NCBI RefSeq assembly: GCF_014203275.1
Contig: NZ_JACHIP010000002.1
Coordinates: 558,001 to 622,000 of the forward strand
Direction: 5' to 3'
Length of the DNA stretch: 64,000 bases
Source: Granulicella aggregans
GTDB lineage: Bacteria > Acidobacteriota > Terriglobia > Terriglobales > Acidobacteriaceae
The number at the start of each line of letters is the position of its first letter. Position 1 is the first letter of the stretch. Position numbers and translations under genes: made by a program. Of the stretch, positions 36,125-44,868 are shown in pieces. The notes beneath the pieces were generated by a model, which was not told the DNA's origin, made no database searches, and saw only the letters and a program-made list of their open reading frames with translations.

Positions 36125-37291
36125 ATGGGTCTTTTATACAAATCCGCAGCCCGCAAGGCTGGGGCTTCCGCTGCACTGTTGATGGCTGTCTCGCTGCATC
36201 CTTCTCGCCTTACGGCACAAGCCGCACCTGCCCCGGCGGCGGTGAAGATCGTGGAACCCGCAGCTCCGCTATTGCCGAAGCAATTTGGCAAGTGGCAGCA
36301 GGAGGCGAACCAGAGCGCTGAGCCAGCGGCCGACGATGCCAGCACGCGAAGTGTCCTGTTTGAAGACGGGCTGTCCCGGATGGCGAACTCCAGCTATAAG
36401 CGCGAGGGCGGGGCGGAGACGGTCACAATCAATGCGTTCCAGTTTGGCGATGCGACGGGAGCTTACTCGGCGTTTACACTGCTGCGTACGCCGGAGTTCA
36501 AGCCTCTGGCCGATGAAAAGCTGGGCGCGAAGGCTGTCCAAAAGGGTGACACGGTGCTGTTGTGGAGCGGCACCAGCGTGGTGATGGCGGAGTTTCACGA
36601 CGGCCACCGAGTGGCGGAGCTGGGCGATGTGGTGTCGGGGCTGCCGAAGATAGGCGGGACCAAGGGTCTGCCTCCGCTGCTGCCGACTACGCTGCCAGCA
36701 AAAGGGCTGCTGCCGGAGACGGTGAAGTATGCGCTGGGGTCTTCCGGGTACGAGGCGATGGGCGGGGTGCTCCCCGTGGGGATAGTCGGGTTCGACAAGA
36801 GCGCCGAGGTGGTTACGGCCAGGTATGCGGGCAAGGGGACGCTGACGCTGCTACTGTACCCGACACCCCAGATCGCCGGAGCGCATGGACGGCAGATCGA
36901 GGCCGAGATGAACCGCCAGGGAAGCGCGGCGGGGACTGTGAAGTTGCGGCGCGAAGGTGTCCTGGTACTTTTGACGACCGGCAACTGGCAGCCGGCTGAA
37001 GCTCAGCAACTGATCGAAAATACCCACCTGAACCTGCAAGTGAGCTACGACAAGCCGCTGCCGCTGGAGTTTCACGCCGAGATTCGCAAGACGGCGACGC
37101 TGCTGTCGAGCATTGCGGAGCTGAGTGCTGCCCTGATGCTGGCGGCGGTGGTGCTGGGACTGTTCTTTGGCGGGGGCCGGGCACTTATTCGGGTGATGCA
37201 GGGGAAGCCTGCGGCGACCGAGCCGGAGTTTCTGCGGATCGACCTGAGAGACCGTCCGGGGGATGGCGGCCGAATGAAGCCGCTGCGATAA
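36125..37291 (+). CDS. Exported membrane-anchored protein (DUF6599-like)
   Basis: 388 residues from ATG 36125, where a signal sequence begins (AARKAGASAALLMAVSL). The body contains LPKQFGKWQ and VTINAFQFGDATGAYSAFTL, resembling an acidobacterial family of unknown function (DUF6599), and there is one C-terminal membrane helix (LSAALMLAAVVLGLFFGGG) with a short basic cytoplasmic tail. The ribosome site is weak. It follows the amidase by 52 bases on the same strand and could be co-transcribed. Confidence 0.7.
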   Translation: MGLLYKSAARKAGASAALLMAVSLHPSRLTAQAAPAPAAVKIVEPAAPLLPKQFGKWQQEANQSAEPAADDASTRSVLFEDGLSRMANSSYKREGGAETVTINAFQFGDATGAYSAFTLLRTPEFKPLADEKLGAKAVQKGDTVLLWSGTSVVMAEFHDGHRVAELGDVVSGLPKIGGTKGLPPLLPTTLPAKGLLPETVKYALGSSGYEAMGGVLPVGIVGFDKSAEVVTARYAGKGTLTLLLYPTPQIAGAHGRQIEAEMNRQGSAAGTVKLRREGVLVLLTTGNWQPAEAQQLIENTHLNLQVSYDKPLPLEFHAEIRKTATLLSSIAELSAALMLAAVVLGLFFGGGRALIRVMQGKPAATEPEFLRIDLRDRPGDGGRMKPLR

Positions 37292-37537
37292 GAGAGGTTG
37301 TCAAGGTGGCAGTGCGGTCTTGGTGCGGTCTTGGTTCGGTCTTGGATCGCGGACTTCTCGAGGTGGCGGGCCTTGTGTGCACCATTCGTCGTGCAACAGG
37401 CTGGCTAATGCGCTCATTTCAAGCAGGATTGGCTTGGCGCGGATGATCTTAAAGCGAAGACAAGGCGAATCAATTCGCGGTTGCAGGACGCGTTAACTCA
37501 TTGAACAATAACGGCTTATTCCGCCGATCTTTTCGCC

Positions 37538-37566
37538 TTGACACGGTATTTCTCAAATCTTAGTAT
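37538..37566 (+). promoter_or_regulatory. Near-consensus sigma-70 promoter
   Basis: TTGACA at 37538-37543, exactly 17 bases, then TAGTAT at 37561-37566. Predicted transcription start near 37573, 150 bases before the next gene. Confidence 0.7.
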
Positions 37567-37572
37567 GCAGCC

Positions 37573-37660
37573 AGAAAGTTCTGATGGCTTTGCCTCCGTT
37601 GGAACTGTTCTCCCTGATGAAGAGGCTGCCCTGTTGCCGGGCGGCCTCTTCACGTTTGCG
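37573..37660 (+). ncRNA. Candidate small RNA or structured leader
   Basis: The promoter above would drive an RNA that runs into a 14-bp hairpin at 37618-37652 (TGAAGAGGCTGCCC / GGGCGGCCTCTTCA, one G-U pair). It is followed by CGTTTGCGG rather than a clean T-run. It could be a short stable RNA or an attenuator before the DUF2157 gene. No known RNA family is recognised. Confidence 0.45.
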
Positions 37661-37721
37661 GCAGCGATAAATCGAGGTCCGTGTTGCGGCGGAGGGGAGC
37701 ATCTGCTCTACTCTGTCTGAC

Positions 37722-38885
37722 ATGCCAAGCGCAGAGGATTACGTCACACGCTGGCAGGCGGCCGGCCTGCTGGACGAGCGGACAGCTACTTCTATTCGCA
37801 CGTTCGAAGAGACCCAGGCGAAGCCGCGCGGGCGGCAGTGGCAGGTGCTGCTGGCATTGATCCTAGGCGCGATCCTGTTAGGTGCCGGCGTGCTCCTGTT
37901 CGTGGCCGCGCACTGGGATGAGGTATCGCCGGCCACGCGCCTGTGCATGGTACTGGCGATGCTGATCTTCTTCCATGGGTTGGGATTGTTGGTGCGGGAA
38001 CGTTTTGCGGGGCTGGCGACCGCGATGCATGCAGTGGGGACGATCTCCGCCGGAGCCGCGATCGCGTTGGTCGGCCAGATCTTCAACATGAACGAACATT
38101 GGCCCGCAGCGGTCCTGCTCTGGGCGCTTTGCGCTGCGGCGGGATGGTTGTTGCTGCGCGACCACTTTCAGCAGACTTTGACGCTGCTGCTGGTGCCGGC
38201 TTGGATCGTGGCGGAGTGGGCTGATCGGACCAGCGCTTATACAGGGGCCGATGTCTACCTGGCACGGATGGGCCTTGTGATCGGCGCGGTGTATCTGTCT
38301 GCTTTCCTGCACTCCCGCAGGCGTGCGATGGCTGGCATCCTGTTCGCAGTTGGGGCGGTCCTGATGCCCGTTTCGATTGGGATTCTGGCTTCGGGCTGGA
38401 TGCCCGGGTACCAGCCTCTGGACTTCGGCTTTGTCACTCTGACCGCTCGCATGATGTCGTTTGGAATCGTGGCTGCCGCCATTGCGGCGGGTATCGCGTG
38501 GGATAGGCGAAGCGCGTTTCCGGCGTCGGTAGCGGCTGGGCTGGGGATGGCACTACCTTGGGCACAGACCACCATCGCGGAGCAGGGCTTCAAAGGCCAC
38601 CCGTGGACAAGGTCGGAGCCGAGCGTGCTGGCCTATGCCCTGGTGGCGGCAGCGGCGGTCTTCCTGGTGGCGTGGGGGGTGCGGTCGTCGGCGAAGGCGC
38701 TGGTGAACTACGGCGTCGTCGCGTTTGCGATGACGGTAATGTGGTTCTACTTTTCGAGCGTCATGGATAAGCTTGGCCGCTCGGTGGGGCTGATTGTCTT
38801 GGGCGTTGTGTTTCTGGCAGGTGGCTGGGCGCTGGAGCAGACACGGCGGCGGCTGTTGAGCGGCATGGCGGGAGGTGCCGCATGA
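37722..38885 (+). CDS. DUF2157 polytopic membrane protein
   Basis: A 387-residue protein. The soluble N-terminus (EDYVTRWQAAGLLDERTATS) is the DUF2157 signature, followed by about ten hydrophobic segments. Function of the family is unknown. The stop overlaps the next start (ATGA), indicating translational coupling with a GDYXXLXY-type partner, an arrangement seen for this family. The ribosome site before ATG 37722 is weak. Confidence 0.82.
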   Translation: MPSAEDYVTRWQAAGLLDERTATSIRTFEETQAKPRGRQWQVLLALILGAILLGAGVLLFVAAHWDEVSPATRLCMVLAMLIFFHGLGLLVRERFAGLATAMHAVGTISAGAAIALVGQIFNMNEHWPAAVLLWALCAAAGWLLLRDHFQQTLTLLLVPAWIVAEWADRTSAYTGADVYLARMGLVIGAVYLSAFLHSRRRAMAGILFAVGAVLMPVSIGILASGWMPGYQPLDFGFVTLTARMMSFGIVAAAIAAGIAWDRRSAFPASVAAGLGMALPWAQTTIAEQGFKGHPWTRSEPSVLAYALVAAAAVFLVAWGVRSSAKALVNYGVVAFAMTVMWFYFSSVMDKLGRSVGLIVLGVVFLAGGWALEQTRRRLLSGMAGGAA

Positions 38886-39454
38886 ACCAGAGACGCGCGG
38901 TAGCTCTGCTGCTGGTGCAGTTGGCGCTGGTGCTCAGCGTTGCGGGCAAGTTCGTGTATGAGCGCAAGACACGGCCGCGAATCTGGGCGCGGGCCGCGCA
39001 GTACGACCCGAGTACGCCGCTGCGAGGAAGGTATCTAGCGCTGCAGTTGGCGGTCGACGCGTGCGGCCTGCCGCGAGATAAGGCTCACTACACTGAGGGT
39101 GGAACCGTCTTCAGCACCGACGGCACGATGACCGGAAGACGAGGTCCGGGAACATGGAAATGGCGGGTCACGCTCGCTGTGGAGAACGGACACCTCGTGC
39201 CCCGATTGGCGGACCATCCCCGCACGCCGGACGGCATAGAGACTCTGACGATGCAGGAAGACAGATCCTGCGAAAGCGTGAACCTGCAATCGAACGAGGA
39301 CTTTTTCATCTCCGACCGCGCTCGCAACCCATTTCCCCTGAAGAAGGGTGACGAGCTATGGGTCGAGGTGACCGTGCCTGCCATTGGATCACCGAGACCA
39401 ATTCAGCTCGCGCTAGCGGGTGCTGATGGATTTCATCCTTTGAAGATGAACTGA
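38882..39454 (+). CDS. GDYXXLXY-domain protein
   Basis: A 190-residue protein with one N-terminal membrane helix (VALLLVQLALVLSVAGKF) and a periplasmic part containing PLRGRYLALQL, the variant GDYxxLxY motif that names the family. Overlaps the DUF2157 gene by four bases and is expected to act with it in the envelope. No catalytic residues are evident. Confidence 0.78.
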   Translation: MNQRRAVALLLVQLALVLSVAGKFVYERKTRPRIWARAAQYDPSTPLRGRYLALQLAVDACGLPRDKAHYTEGGTVFSTDGTMTGRRGPGTWKWRVTLAVENGHLVPRLADHPRTPDGIETLTMQEDRSCESVNLQSNEDFFISDRARNPFPLKKGDELWVEVTVPAIGSPRPIQLALAGADGFHPLKMN

Positions 39455-39544
39455 AGAAGCGGGATATGAGATTGCGCCAAGCAGGGCGTTGCCGGTAGAC
39501 TAGTAGGTAGTCGCGCGATGCCAGTCGTGCGCAAAAAACAACAG

Positions 39545-39627
<83 letters not shown>

Positions 39628-39661
39628 TAGAATCAACGGATTGAATCCGACGAAATACAAA

Positions 39662-41002
39662 TCACATAACATTGCATAACAACCCACCCGCCCGATCCTG
39701 AAGCGGAAGACGAAAGTCCTCCATCTCGGGGTGGTGGTACGTGCTCAAAAGCATTCCGACGTTGTGACCGAGAATGTCAGACACGACTTTCGGGGAAACC
39801 TTCGCGCGGAGCATTTGAGTTGCTGCTGTGTGTCGGAAAGCGTGCCATCCGCTCAACGTGATTCCCAGTTCCCTTGCGGCGGGCCTCACGTAGCGCTTCA
39901 GCGCGTTTCCGGGGTTGACGGGTGTGCCTTCCCTCGACCTGAACAGGTAGCCGTCTCCTCGCTGACGTAAACGAGAAAGCAGGTTGGTTCCGCCGAGGGG
40001 GAGAACCCGCTTGCTCTTCCGTGTCTTCGGCGTATCCGACTTCCCTTCATAGATTCGCCGTGAGATGTGGACGTTCCCTTCCGCATCGATATCCGAGGCC
40101 TTGATCCCAATTGCTTCCCCGATCCGGGCCCCCGTGGTGTCGAGGAAGAGGACTAGGGTCGAATAGGGCTCTTCGAGCATTCCAGCGAGCTGCTCGACCT
40201 GTTCCCTTTGAAGAATCGGGCTGACAGGCTTCTCGGGGGTGAGGGCGCGGGGCAACTTGATTCCCGAGCAGACATTTCGCTCCACCCAAGAACAGGCCGC
40301 CGCCCAAGTCAACAACGCGCTCAACGCGGAGTGCATCGACTTGAGAGTGTTGCGCCGGTATCCCCGCATGGCTTTGTCCGCCAAGAATCTCTCCACTTCA
40401 GAACGATGAATAGCAGCGACTTGAGCGGAACCGAAAGCCGGCAGGATGTGAGTCCTCAGGGTCTTCAGATATCCGTTGCCGGTCGTATGTTTCAGGGTTG
40501 GAAGTACAGACTCCGTCCACTTTTTGGACAACTGCGTGAGAGTCATTTGCACTTCTGTTTTGGTTTCGCCGAGCAACGCAGTCAGCTTCTGTTGCGCAGC
40601 AAACTTGGTTGGCAACTCGGAAAGAGTACCGAGACGGACATTCCTTTGCTTCCGCTTCAGCCCTCCGTCCTCTGTTCGCAAATCGACTCGAAACATCGCA
40701 TACCAGACCTTGATTCGCTTCCCGGTCTTGTACACATGGCCCTTCTGATAACGCTGGATCATCGAAGTCTCCTTCGTTTCCAGCGGTTTCCCTGCGGCCA
40801 TTTTGCACTGATTCTGCCGGAGTAGCAATGCGCTGTCGAAACGCACAAGGCGTCCTAGACGCACAACAGGCAACTCGTGCGCATGTCGACGTACCCAGGT
40901 CTGGGAGAGATTCAGAAACGAGGCGGTTTCAGCAACGGTAAGAAGGGGACGAAACTCCGAAGAAGTAGGACCGGGCGCTGAAGCAGATCGCAGGTGATGC
41001 AA
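39662..41002 (-). CDS. Tyrosine recombinase (integrase) with fused excisionase-like HTH
   Basis: 446 residues from TTG 41002, which has GGAG five bases upstream. Residues about 18-65 (LLTVAETASFLNLSQTWVRR ... VVRLGRLVRFDSALLL) form a MerR/HTH_17 excisionase-type domain. After a linker come an N-terminal SAM-like core-binding domain and the catalytic domain with Arg in TTGARIGEAIG, HAFRHTAATQ (HxxR), LGHNVGMLLSTYHHP (His and nucleophile Tyr). It would integrate and, with the fused HTH possibly acting as Xis, excise the island. If the N-terminal start were at an internal ATG, the HTH would be lost; the TTG ribosome site favours the fusion. Confidence 0.9.
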   Translation of the reverse strand: MHHLRSASAPGPTSSEFRPLLTVAETASFLNLSQTWVRRHAHELPVVRLGRLVRFDSALLLRQNQCKMAAGKPLETKETSMIQRYQKGHVYKTGKRIKVWYAMFRVDLRTEDGGLKRKQRNVRLGTLSELPTKFAAQQKLTALLGETKTEVQMTLTQLSKKWTESVLPTLKHTTGNGYLKTLRTHILPAFGSAQVAAIHRSEVERFLADKAMRGYRRNTLKSMHSALSALLTWAAACSWVERNVCSGIKLPRALTPEKPVSPILQREQVEQLAGMLEEPYSTLVLFLDTTGARIGEAIGIKASDIDAEGNVHISRRIYEGKSDTPKTRKSKRVLPLGGTNLLSRLRQRGDGYLFRSREGTPVNPGNALKRYVRPAARELGITLSGWHAFRHTAATQMLRAKVSPKVVSDILGHNVGMLLSTYHHPEMEDFRLPLQDRAGGLLCNVM

Positions 41003-41055
41003 GCGAACTCCACATCAGGATGGGGATTGCGGGCTTAGTCGTTCGTCCCGCCGCC

Positions 41056-41112
41056 ACGGTACCGTAGTTAGTTCCTGAAGATCGCGGGCCGCCCCGTCGC
41101 GATCTCTAACTA
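41056..41112. promoter_or_regulatory. Nested inverted repeats in the integrase upstream region
   Basis: TAGTTAG (41065) pairs with CTAACTA (41106), and inside it GATCGCG (41080) pairs with CGCGATC (41098). A 10-bp palindrome ACGGTACCGT abuts at 41056. The dyads lie between the divergent integrase and the gene at 41265 and could be arm-type or Xis/repressor sites. Confidence 0.5.
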
Positions 41113-41264
41113 GGGCCTTGCGTCTTGCCTGTATGCTCATTTTACTAGATCAGCAGCGAAGCGCAAAGCTCGCCGCCAACCTCCGGCAAAGTGAGCAAGT
41201 CTGATTCTTACGGAGACTTCATGGTATTCGCGGCTCGAATACTACCCTAGAATGATCCCATTCC

Positions 41265-42323
41265 ATGCCACACCAAAACGAGACCGATAGTCTTTCCGAA
41301 AAAGTCGTAGAGCAACATCTCTCTCACCTCGTCAAAGCATACGTAGATGAGAAGCTGAAGGAATCCAATAAAAACAACGATAACGCCGCGAACAAAAGCT
41401 GGAAGCGTTCGTGGCGATCCACGAGTCCTATAACGAAGGCCACTCTTTTGCTCACGGCTGGTGTAGCTTTCGCTACTATCGCCTACGCTTTCATCGCGGC
41501 CTACCAACTCGGCGAAATGCGCCATACCAACGACCTCACTCGCGAAGCGTTGAAAAAAGCGGATCAGAATTCAGTTGAGTCTTCCGATCAATTTCAGGTT
41601 CAGATCCATCACTATGATGACGCTCTCGGGCAGACCAAGGAAATCGCCAAGCAGACACTTGCTCAAGCCCAACATTCCGACATGCTTGCCAAGGACACCC
41701 ACGCGTTGGCTGATACCTCTCGAACTCAGTCGATCAGCACTCGCAAGATAGCCGAATCAAACACAGATCAGCTGGACATAATGAAGAACCAGTTGGAACT
41801 CTCCAGAGAAGCCCTCATCGGAGTTCAAAGGGCGGTGGTAACCACCGGCTCCCTGAAGATCGTTAGGAAGCCTGGTATTGATGGAAAGATCGAGTCCCTG
41901 AAGTTCTATGTGGGATTTAGAAATGACGGGAACACGGCGACAAAGAATCTCCGATTTAGTCATCACTGGCAGGTTATCAATTCGCCAAGTGAGAGGTTTG
42001 ACCTGATTGACACCCTGCCAAGACCAGACTCTCCTCCTGCATTCGCTTCCGCACACAAGGAGATTCTTTCCATCGGCGAAGAAGTTGACATCGCGACAAT
42101 CCAACGAGTTATAGATCACAAGGCGTTTGTTGTTTTCTGGGGCAGAGCTGACTACAGTGATGTCTTTCCAGGGACGAATTCTCACATCACCGAATACTGC
42201 GCGATTCTTACTGGGTTTGAAGGCGAGATGCCAACTACACCCAATTCAGATAAGCCGACGACAGCAACCGACTACAATTGTGAAACACACAACTGTTACG
42301 ACGATGACTGTAAAGTCAAGTAG
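41265..42323 (+). CDS. Membrane-anchored coiled-coil protein of unknown function
   Basis: 352 residues: a charged N-terminus, one membrane helix (TKATLLLTAGVAFATIAYAF, about 58-78), a heptad-rich helical stretch (about 90-185) and a beta-rich C-terminal domain (SLKFYVGFRNDGNTATKNLR) with a Cys-containing tail. A second protein with the same layout is encoded at 52737. Such proteins are frequent in genomic islands and may sit at the inner membrane with the sensor or immunity part outside. No function can be assigned. Confidence 0.72.
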   Translation: MPHQNETDSLSEKVVEQHLSHLVKAYVDEKLKESNKNNDNAANKSWKRSWRSTSPITKATLLLTAGVAFATIAYAFIAAYQLGEMRHTNDLTREALKKADQNSVESSDQFQVQIHHYDDALGQTKEIAKQTLAQAQHSDMLAKDTHALADTSRTQSISTRKIAESNTDQLDIMKNQLELSREALIGVQRAVVTTGSLKIVRKPGIDGKIESLKFYVGFRNDGNTATKNLRFSHHWQVINSPSERFDLIDTLPRPDSPPAFASAHKEILSIGEEVDIATIQRVIDHKAFVVFWGRADYSDVFPGTNSHITEYCAILTGFEGEMPTTPNSDKPTTATDYNCETHNCYDDDCKVK

Positions 42324-42368
42324 AGCTGCTCTGTCACGAAGTCTCTATACCAAGACTTTTCTCTTCAC

Positions 42369-43313
42369 CTATCGTCGGCTCCGCGCATACTCCCGCAACG
42401 ATTGTTGATAGAGTCGGTCGCTCTCCTCCGGGCTCAACGACTCCAGGTCGCGTCGTGTGATCGAAGCCGGCGCGACGGTCTCCGGTTTCTCGCCGCCATC
42501 GCTGAAGAGCTGGGAATACTTACGCGCGGCCTTCCATGACTCCCATGCCTTGTCCAGTAAATGCACGGTTAGAAGCCGATGGCCGGCGAGCTTCTCCCTT
42601 TGGAAATCTCGAAACGTGGCCGCGTCAACCTCGCCAGCGCGGCTATGAAACCAGCAGAACTGCGCGGCTTCGGACGATAGCTCGGGGTTTTTGGCTATGA
42701 AGTCAGCGGGGCCGGAGTATTCCTCAGAAGCACCGTTCAGGCTCCACAGCACATAGTTAACAATTCCATTCTCGATGTCGCCAGTTCGAATCTGCGCGAT
42801 CACATCGAGCTTTTCTTGTTCTGTGAGTGCGCGGCGCGTCCCTCTTGGCACATCTAGCTTGCCGGCCTTCAGCAGGGATTTGTAAGCGCTGGTGAGATCG
42901 CCCGGCGTCCAGTGCCCACAGTCATAGAGTCGATTGATAGCAGTTTCATCATCGAGCCACGCCTTGCCGACGTGCCGCTCGGCTAGAAACAAAACGATTG
43001 CGGATAAGTTTCGGTCCGTGGCCATGTACTCGGGGTTGCGGCGGCGGAACTCTTCGGCGACTTCCCCAATCTTCTCGTCGATCAGCGCGGCGGCCATGTT
43101 CGGGTCTTTCTTTGCCAGTTCACGACGGATGGCGGGATCGCGCAACATTGTCTCGACGCTGGGCATTTTGAATTGCTTGTCGGAATCCAAGTTCCAAAAG
43201 CCGTGATCATCCGTCTGCTTCGTGGTGGGTGAAATGCCGAGCCCGCGCCAGTCAATGTTTGCCCCTTCCAAAAATGGGTCAATGTCTACAGGTGTTTGTT
43301 TGTTGGTGCTCAT
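42369..43313 (-). CDS. Island protein of unknown function
   Basis: 314 residues with AAGGAG four bases before ATG 43313. Soluble, helix-rich, acidic; no domain recognised. It lies downstream of a train of very small overlapping genes (44432 to 43348) and is likely transcribed with them. Alternating charged helices (PAIRRELAKKDPNMAAALID) may suggest a nucleic-acid or protein-binding scaffold; this is a guess. Confidence 0.7.
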   Translation of the reverse strand: MSTNKQTPVDIDPFLEGANIDWRGLGISPTTKQTDDHGFWNLDSDKQFKMPSVETMLRDPAIRRELAKKDPNMAAALIDEKIGEVAEEFRRRNPEYMATDRNLSAIVLFLAERHVGKAWLDDETAINRLYDCGHWTPGDLTSAYKSLLKAGKLDVPRGTRRALTEQEKLDVIAQIRTGDIENGIVNYVLWSLNGASEEYSGPADFIAKNPELSSEAAQFCWFHSRAGEVDAATFRDFQREKLAGHRLLTVHLLDKAWESWKAARKYSQLFSDGGEKPETVAPASITRRDLESLSPEESDRLYQQSLREYARSRR

Positions 43314-43347
43314 AGTTCTCCTTGCGCATGGCGCGGTTGATGGTGCG

Positions 43348-43512
43348 TTAGGGACGACGGTCAGTAGTTCCGACCGGTGAAGCAGTGGGTAGAAAGGGGA
43401 GCGCGCAGCGTTCTGCTAGTTCGCGGGTATCGCGGTAGATGCGAATTTTTGCCTTCTGATACTGGACTGTCGCCATCCAGCGGCCATCTTCCATTTCTTG
43501 GACAATGAGCAT
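43348..43512 (-). CDS. Very small island protein (54 aa)
   Basis: ATG 43512 overlaps the stop of the preceding gene (TGATG), indicating coupled translation. The product starts MLIVQEMEDGRWMATVQYQK and continues with AKIRIYRDTRELAERC, a regular strand-strand-helix pattern. Function unknown. Overlap and codon pattern support it despite the length. Confidence 0.55.
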   Translation of the reverse strand: MLIVQEMEDGRWMATVQYQKAKIRIYRDTRELAERCALPFLPTASPVGTTDRRP

Positions 43513-43733
43513 CAGCGGCCCCCAAACGGAAAGTAGTTGAGCGGGCCAGTGGTCCCGTCGTCTGGGTCAATCACTTCTGGAGGTTCCTTGCCGTTGAACA
43601 TCTGGTAGTCCAATCGTCGAATGAGCTTTTGTACCGCTGCCTTGGAACCGGCTGGGCACCTCAGTCGACGGGAGAGTTCGGCGGGGTCCAGCCCACGAAT
43701 CTCCTCAGGGGTCAGTCCATGCAAGCCGCTCAT
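43512..43733 (-). CDS. Small island protein (73 aa)
   Basis: ATG 43733 overlaps the stop of the upstream gene (ATGA). The product contains LTPEEIRGLDPAELSRRLRC and AAVQKLIRRLDYQMFNG, predicted helices; no family is recognised. It is coupled at both ends to its neighbours in the 44432-43348 train. Confidence 0.6.
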   Translation of the reverse strand: MSGLHGLTPEEIRGLDPAELSRRLRCPAGSKAAVQKLIRRLDYQMFNGKEPPEVIDPDDGTTGPLNYFPFGGR

Positions 43734-44203
43734 TGAATCACCCCACATGCCGCTAGGGCCTTGGATACTACTTCGGTCAGATCGGGCGAGAGAGTTTCCG
43801 GAAAGTTGCGAAGGATCGACCGGAGGGCGCAAGACACCTTCAGTCGCACGACGGCACTCCGGGTGTTCGCGACAACGGGCATGAGGGACCGGGCGTCATC
43901 GTTGGCTGTATTAGCGTTGCCGCCCAGTAAACGAATGGTGAAGCAGATGAGCCATAGCTTGCCCGTCGGGGTCTGAGAAAGATCTGAGAGCGGGCTGAAG
44001 TCGGAGCCTCCGTATGGATGCGCGGCGCAAAGTGCGGCATAGCGGTCGTCCAGCGATTCGAACTCGGCATCGTTGGCGGAATCATACCCGTGATTAGTCT
44101 GGGTATGAAGTGCGTTGCTAATCTTGCGAGGGGCGAGTGCCGCCTTCTCCACCTCTGAGAGACGGGACCTGTTGAGGAGTTTTGAGACGTGGTCAGGATT
44201 CAT
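43730..44203 (-). CDS. Island protein of unknown function (157 aa)
   Basis: ATG 44203 is chosen over the upstream in-frame start because AAAGGA precedes it by five bases. Helix-rich and acidic; NPDHVSKLLNRSRLSEVEKA near the start, VVRLKVSCALRSILRNFPET near the end. It overlaps the genes on both sides, as expected for one mRNA. Confidence 0.62.
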   Translation of the reverse strand: MNPDHVSKLLNRSRLSEVEKAALAPRKISNALHTQTNHGYDSANDAEFESLDDRYAALCAAHPYGGSDFSPLSDLSQTPTGKLWLICFTIRLLGGNANTANDDARSLMPVVANTRSAVVRLKVSCALRSILRNFPETLSPDLTEVVSKALAACGVIQ

Positions 44204-44432
44204 CGGGGTCCTTTGGTGAGGGTTTGTGTTGTCGTCTGAGGCATTCCAAGGCGTAAGCCTCGGCGCAGGCACGCATCAACCTTTGAGGTGTCGACGGATT
44301 GCGAAGTACGCGACTGAGGAGGGCGAGTGGTGGGCGATCCAAGGCTCTCAGAGCCTCAAGTCTGGCGGCTTGGGAGCATCGAGGGTTGGCGAGAATCTTT
44401 CGGTAGAAGTGGTCCGGGCTCGGATTTCTCAT
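44193..44432 (-). CDS. Small HEAT-like helical protein (79 aa)
   Basis: Overlaps the next gene by 11 bases. The sequence contains SQAARLEALRALDRPPLALL followed by RVLRNPSTPQRLMRACAEAY, which looks like two HEAT-type helices. No function is assignable. Confidence 0.55.
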   Translation of the reverse strand: MRNPSPDHFYRKILANPRCSQAARLEALRALDRPPLALLSRVLRNPSTPQRLMRACAEAYALECLRRQHKPSPKDPDES

Positions 44433-44623
44433 AAGGGCGTTTCGGTGACAGTGGCGGGGCAGATAGATGTAGGCTCGCGGGGCGCTGGAGTGCCAATTTC
44501 TCGCAATATTTTTTTTAGAGGGTGGGGTGCCTTTCGGAAGGATTGTTGCCGGTTGCTTGGGGAACTAAGTGCAACACAGGCTTTGCGAGGGGACGGGCCG
44601 GGTGGGGTCAAAAAGGCGGCCAT
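44429..44623 (-). CDS. Possible small leader gene of the train
   Basis: 64 codons; AAGGGGG precedes ATG 44623 and its stop overlaps the next ATG. The product is Pro/Ser/Arg-rich with no secondary-structure pattern. The overlap is the main argument for it; it may be spurious. Confidence 0.3.
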   Translation of the reverse strand: MAAFLTPPGPSPRKACVALSSPSNRQQSFRKAPHPLKKILREIGTPAPREPTSICPATVTETPL

Positions 44624-44868
44624 GACCCCCTTTTCAGCCGGCCAGAATCCGCGTCGACGGGCAAATCAACCGACCACTAGTTCCCTCACGTTTGTGACTG
44701 ACGACCATCCGCCTTCAAAGCGTCTGGACGGCGACTACCGGACTCTGCGAGGGGCAATCAAAACGTTGCAGGAAGGATGGAAGCAAATAGTTCTTGACAG
44801 GCTGGAGACTGCTGTTACATTTGCTGCTACGTGCATTGCTGTAAATGTTATGCGCGACGGAGACAGTT

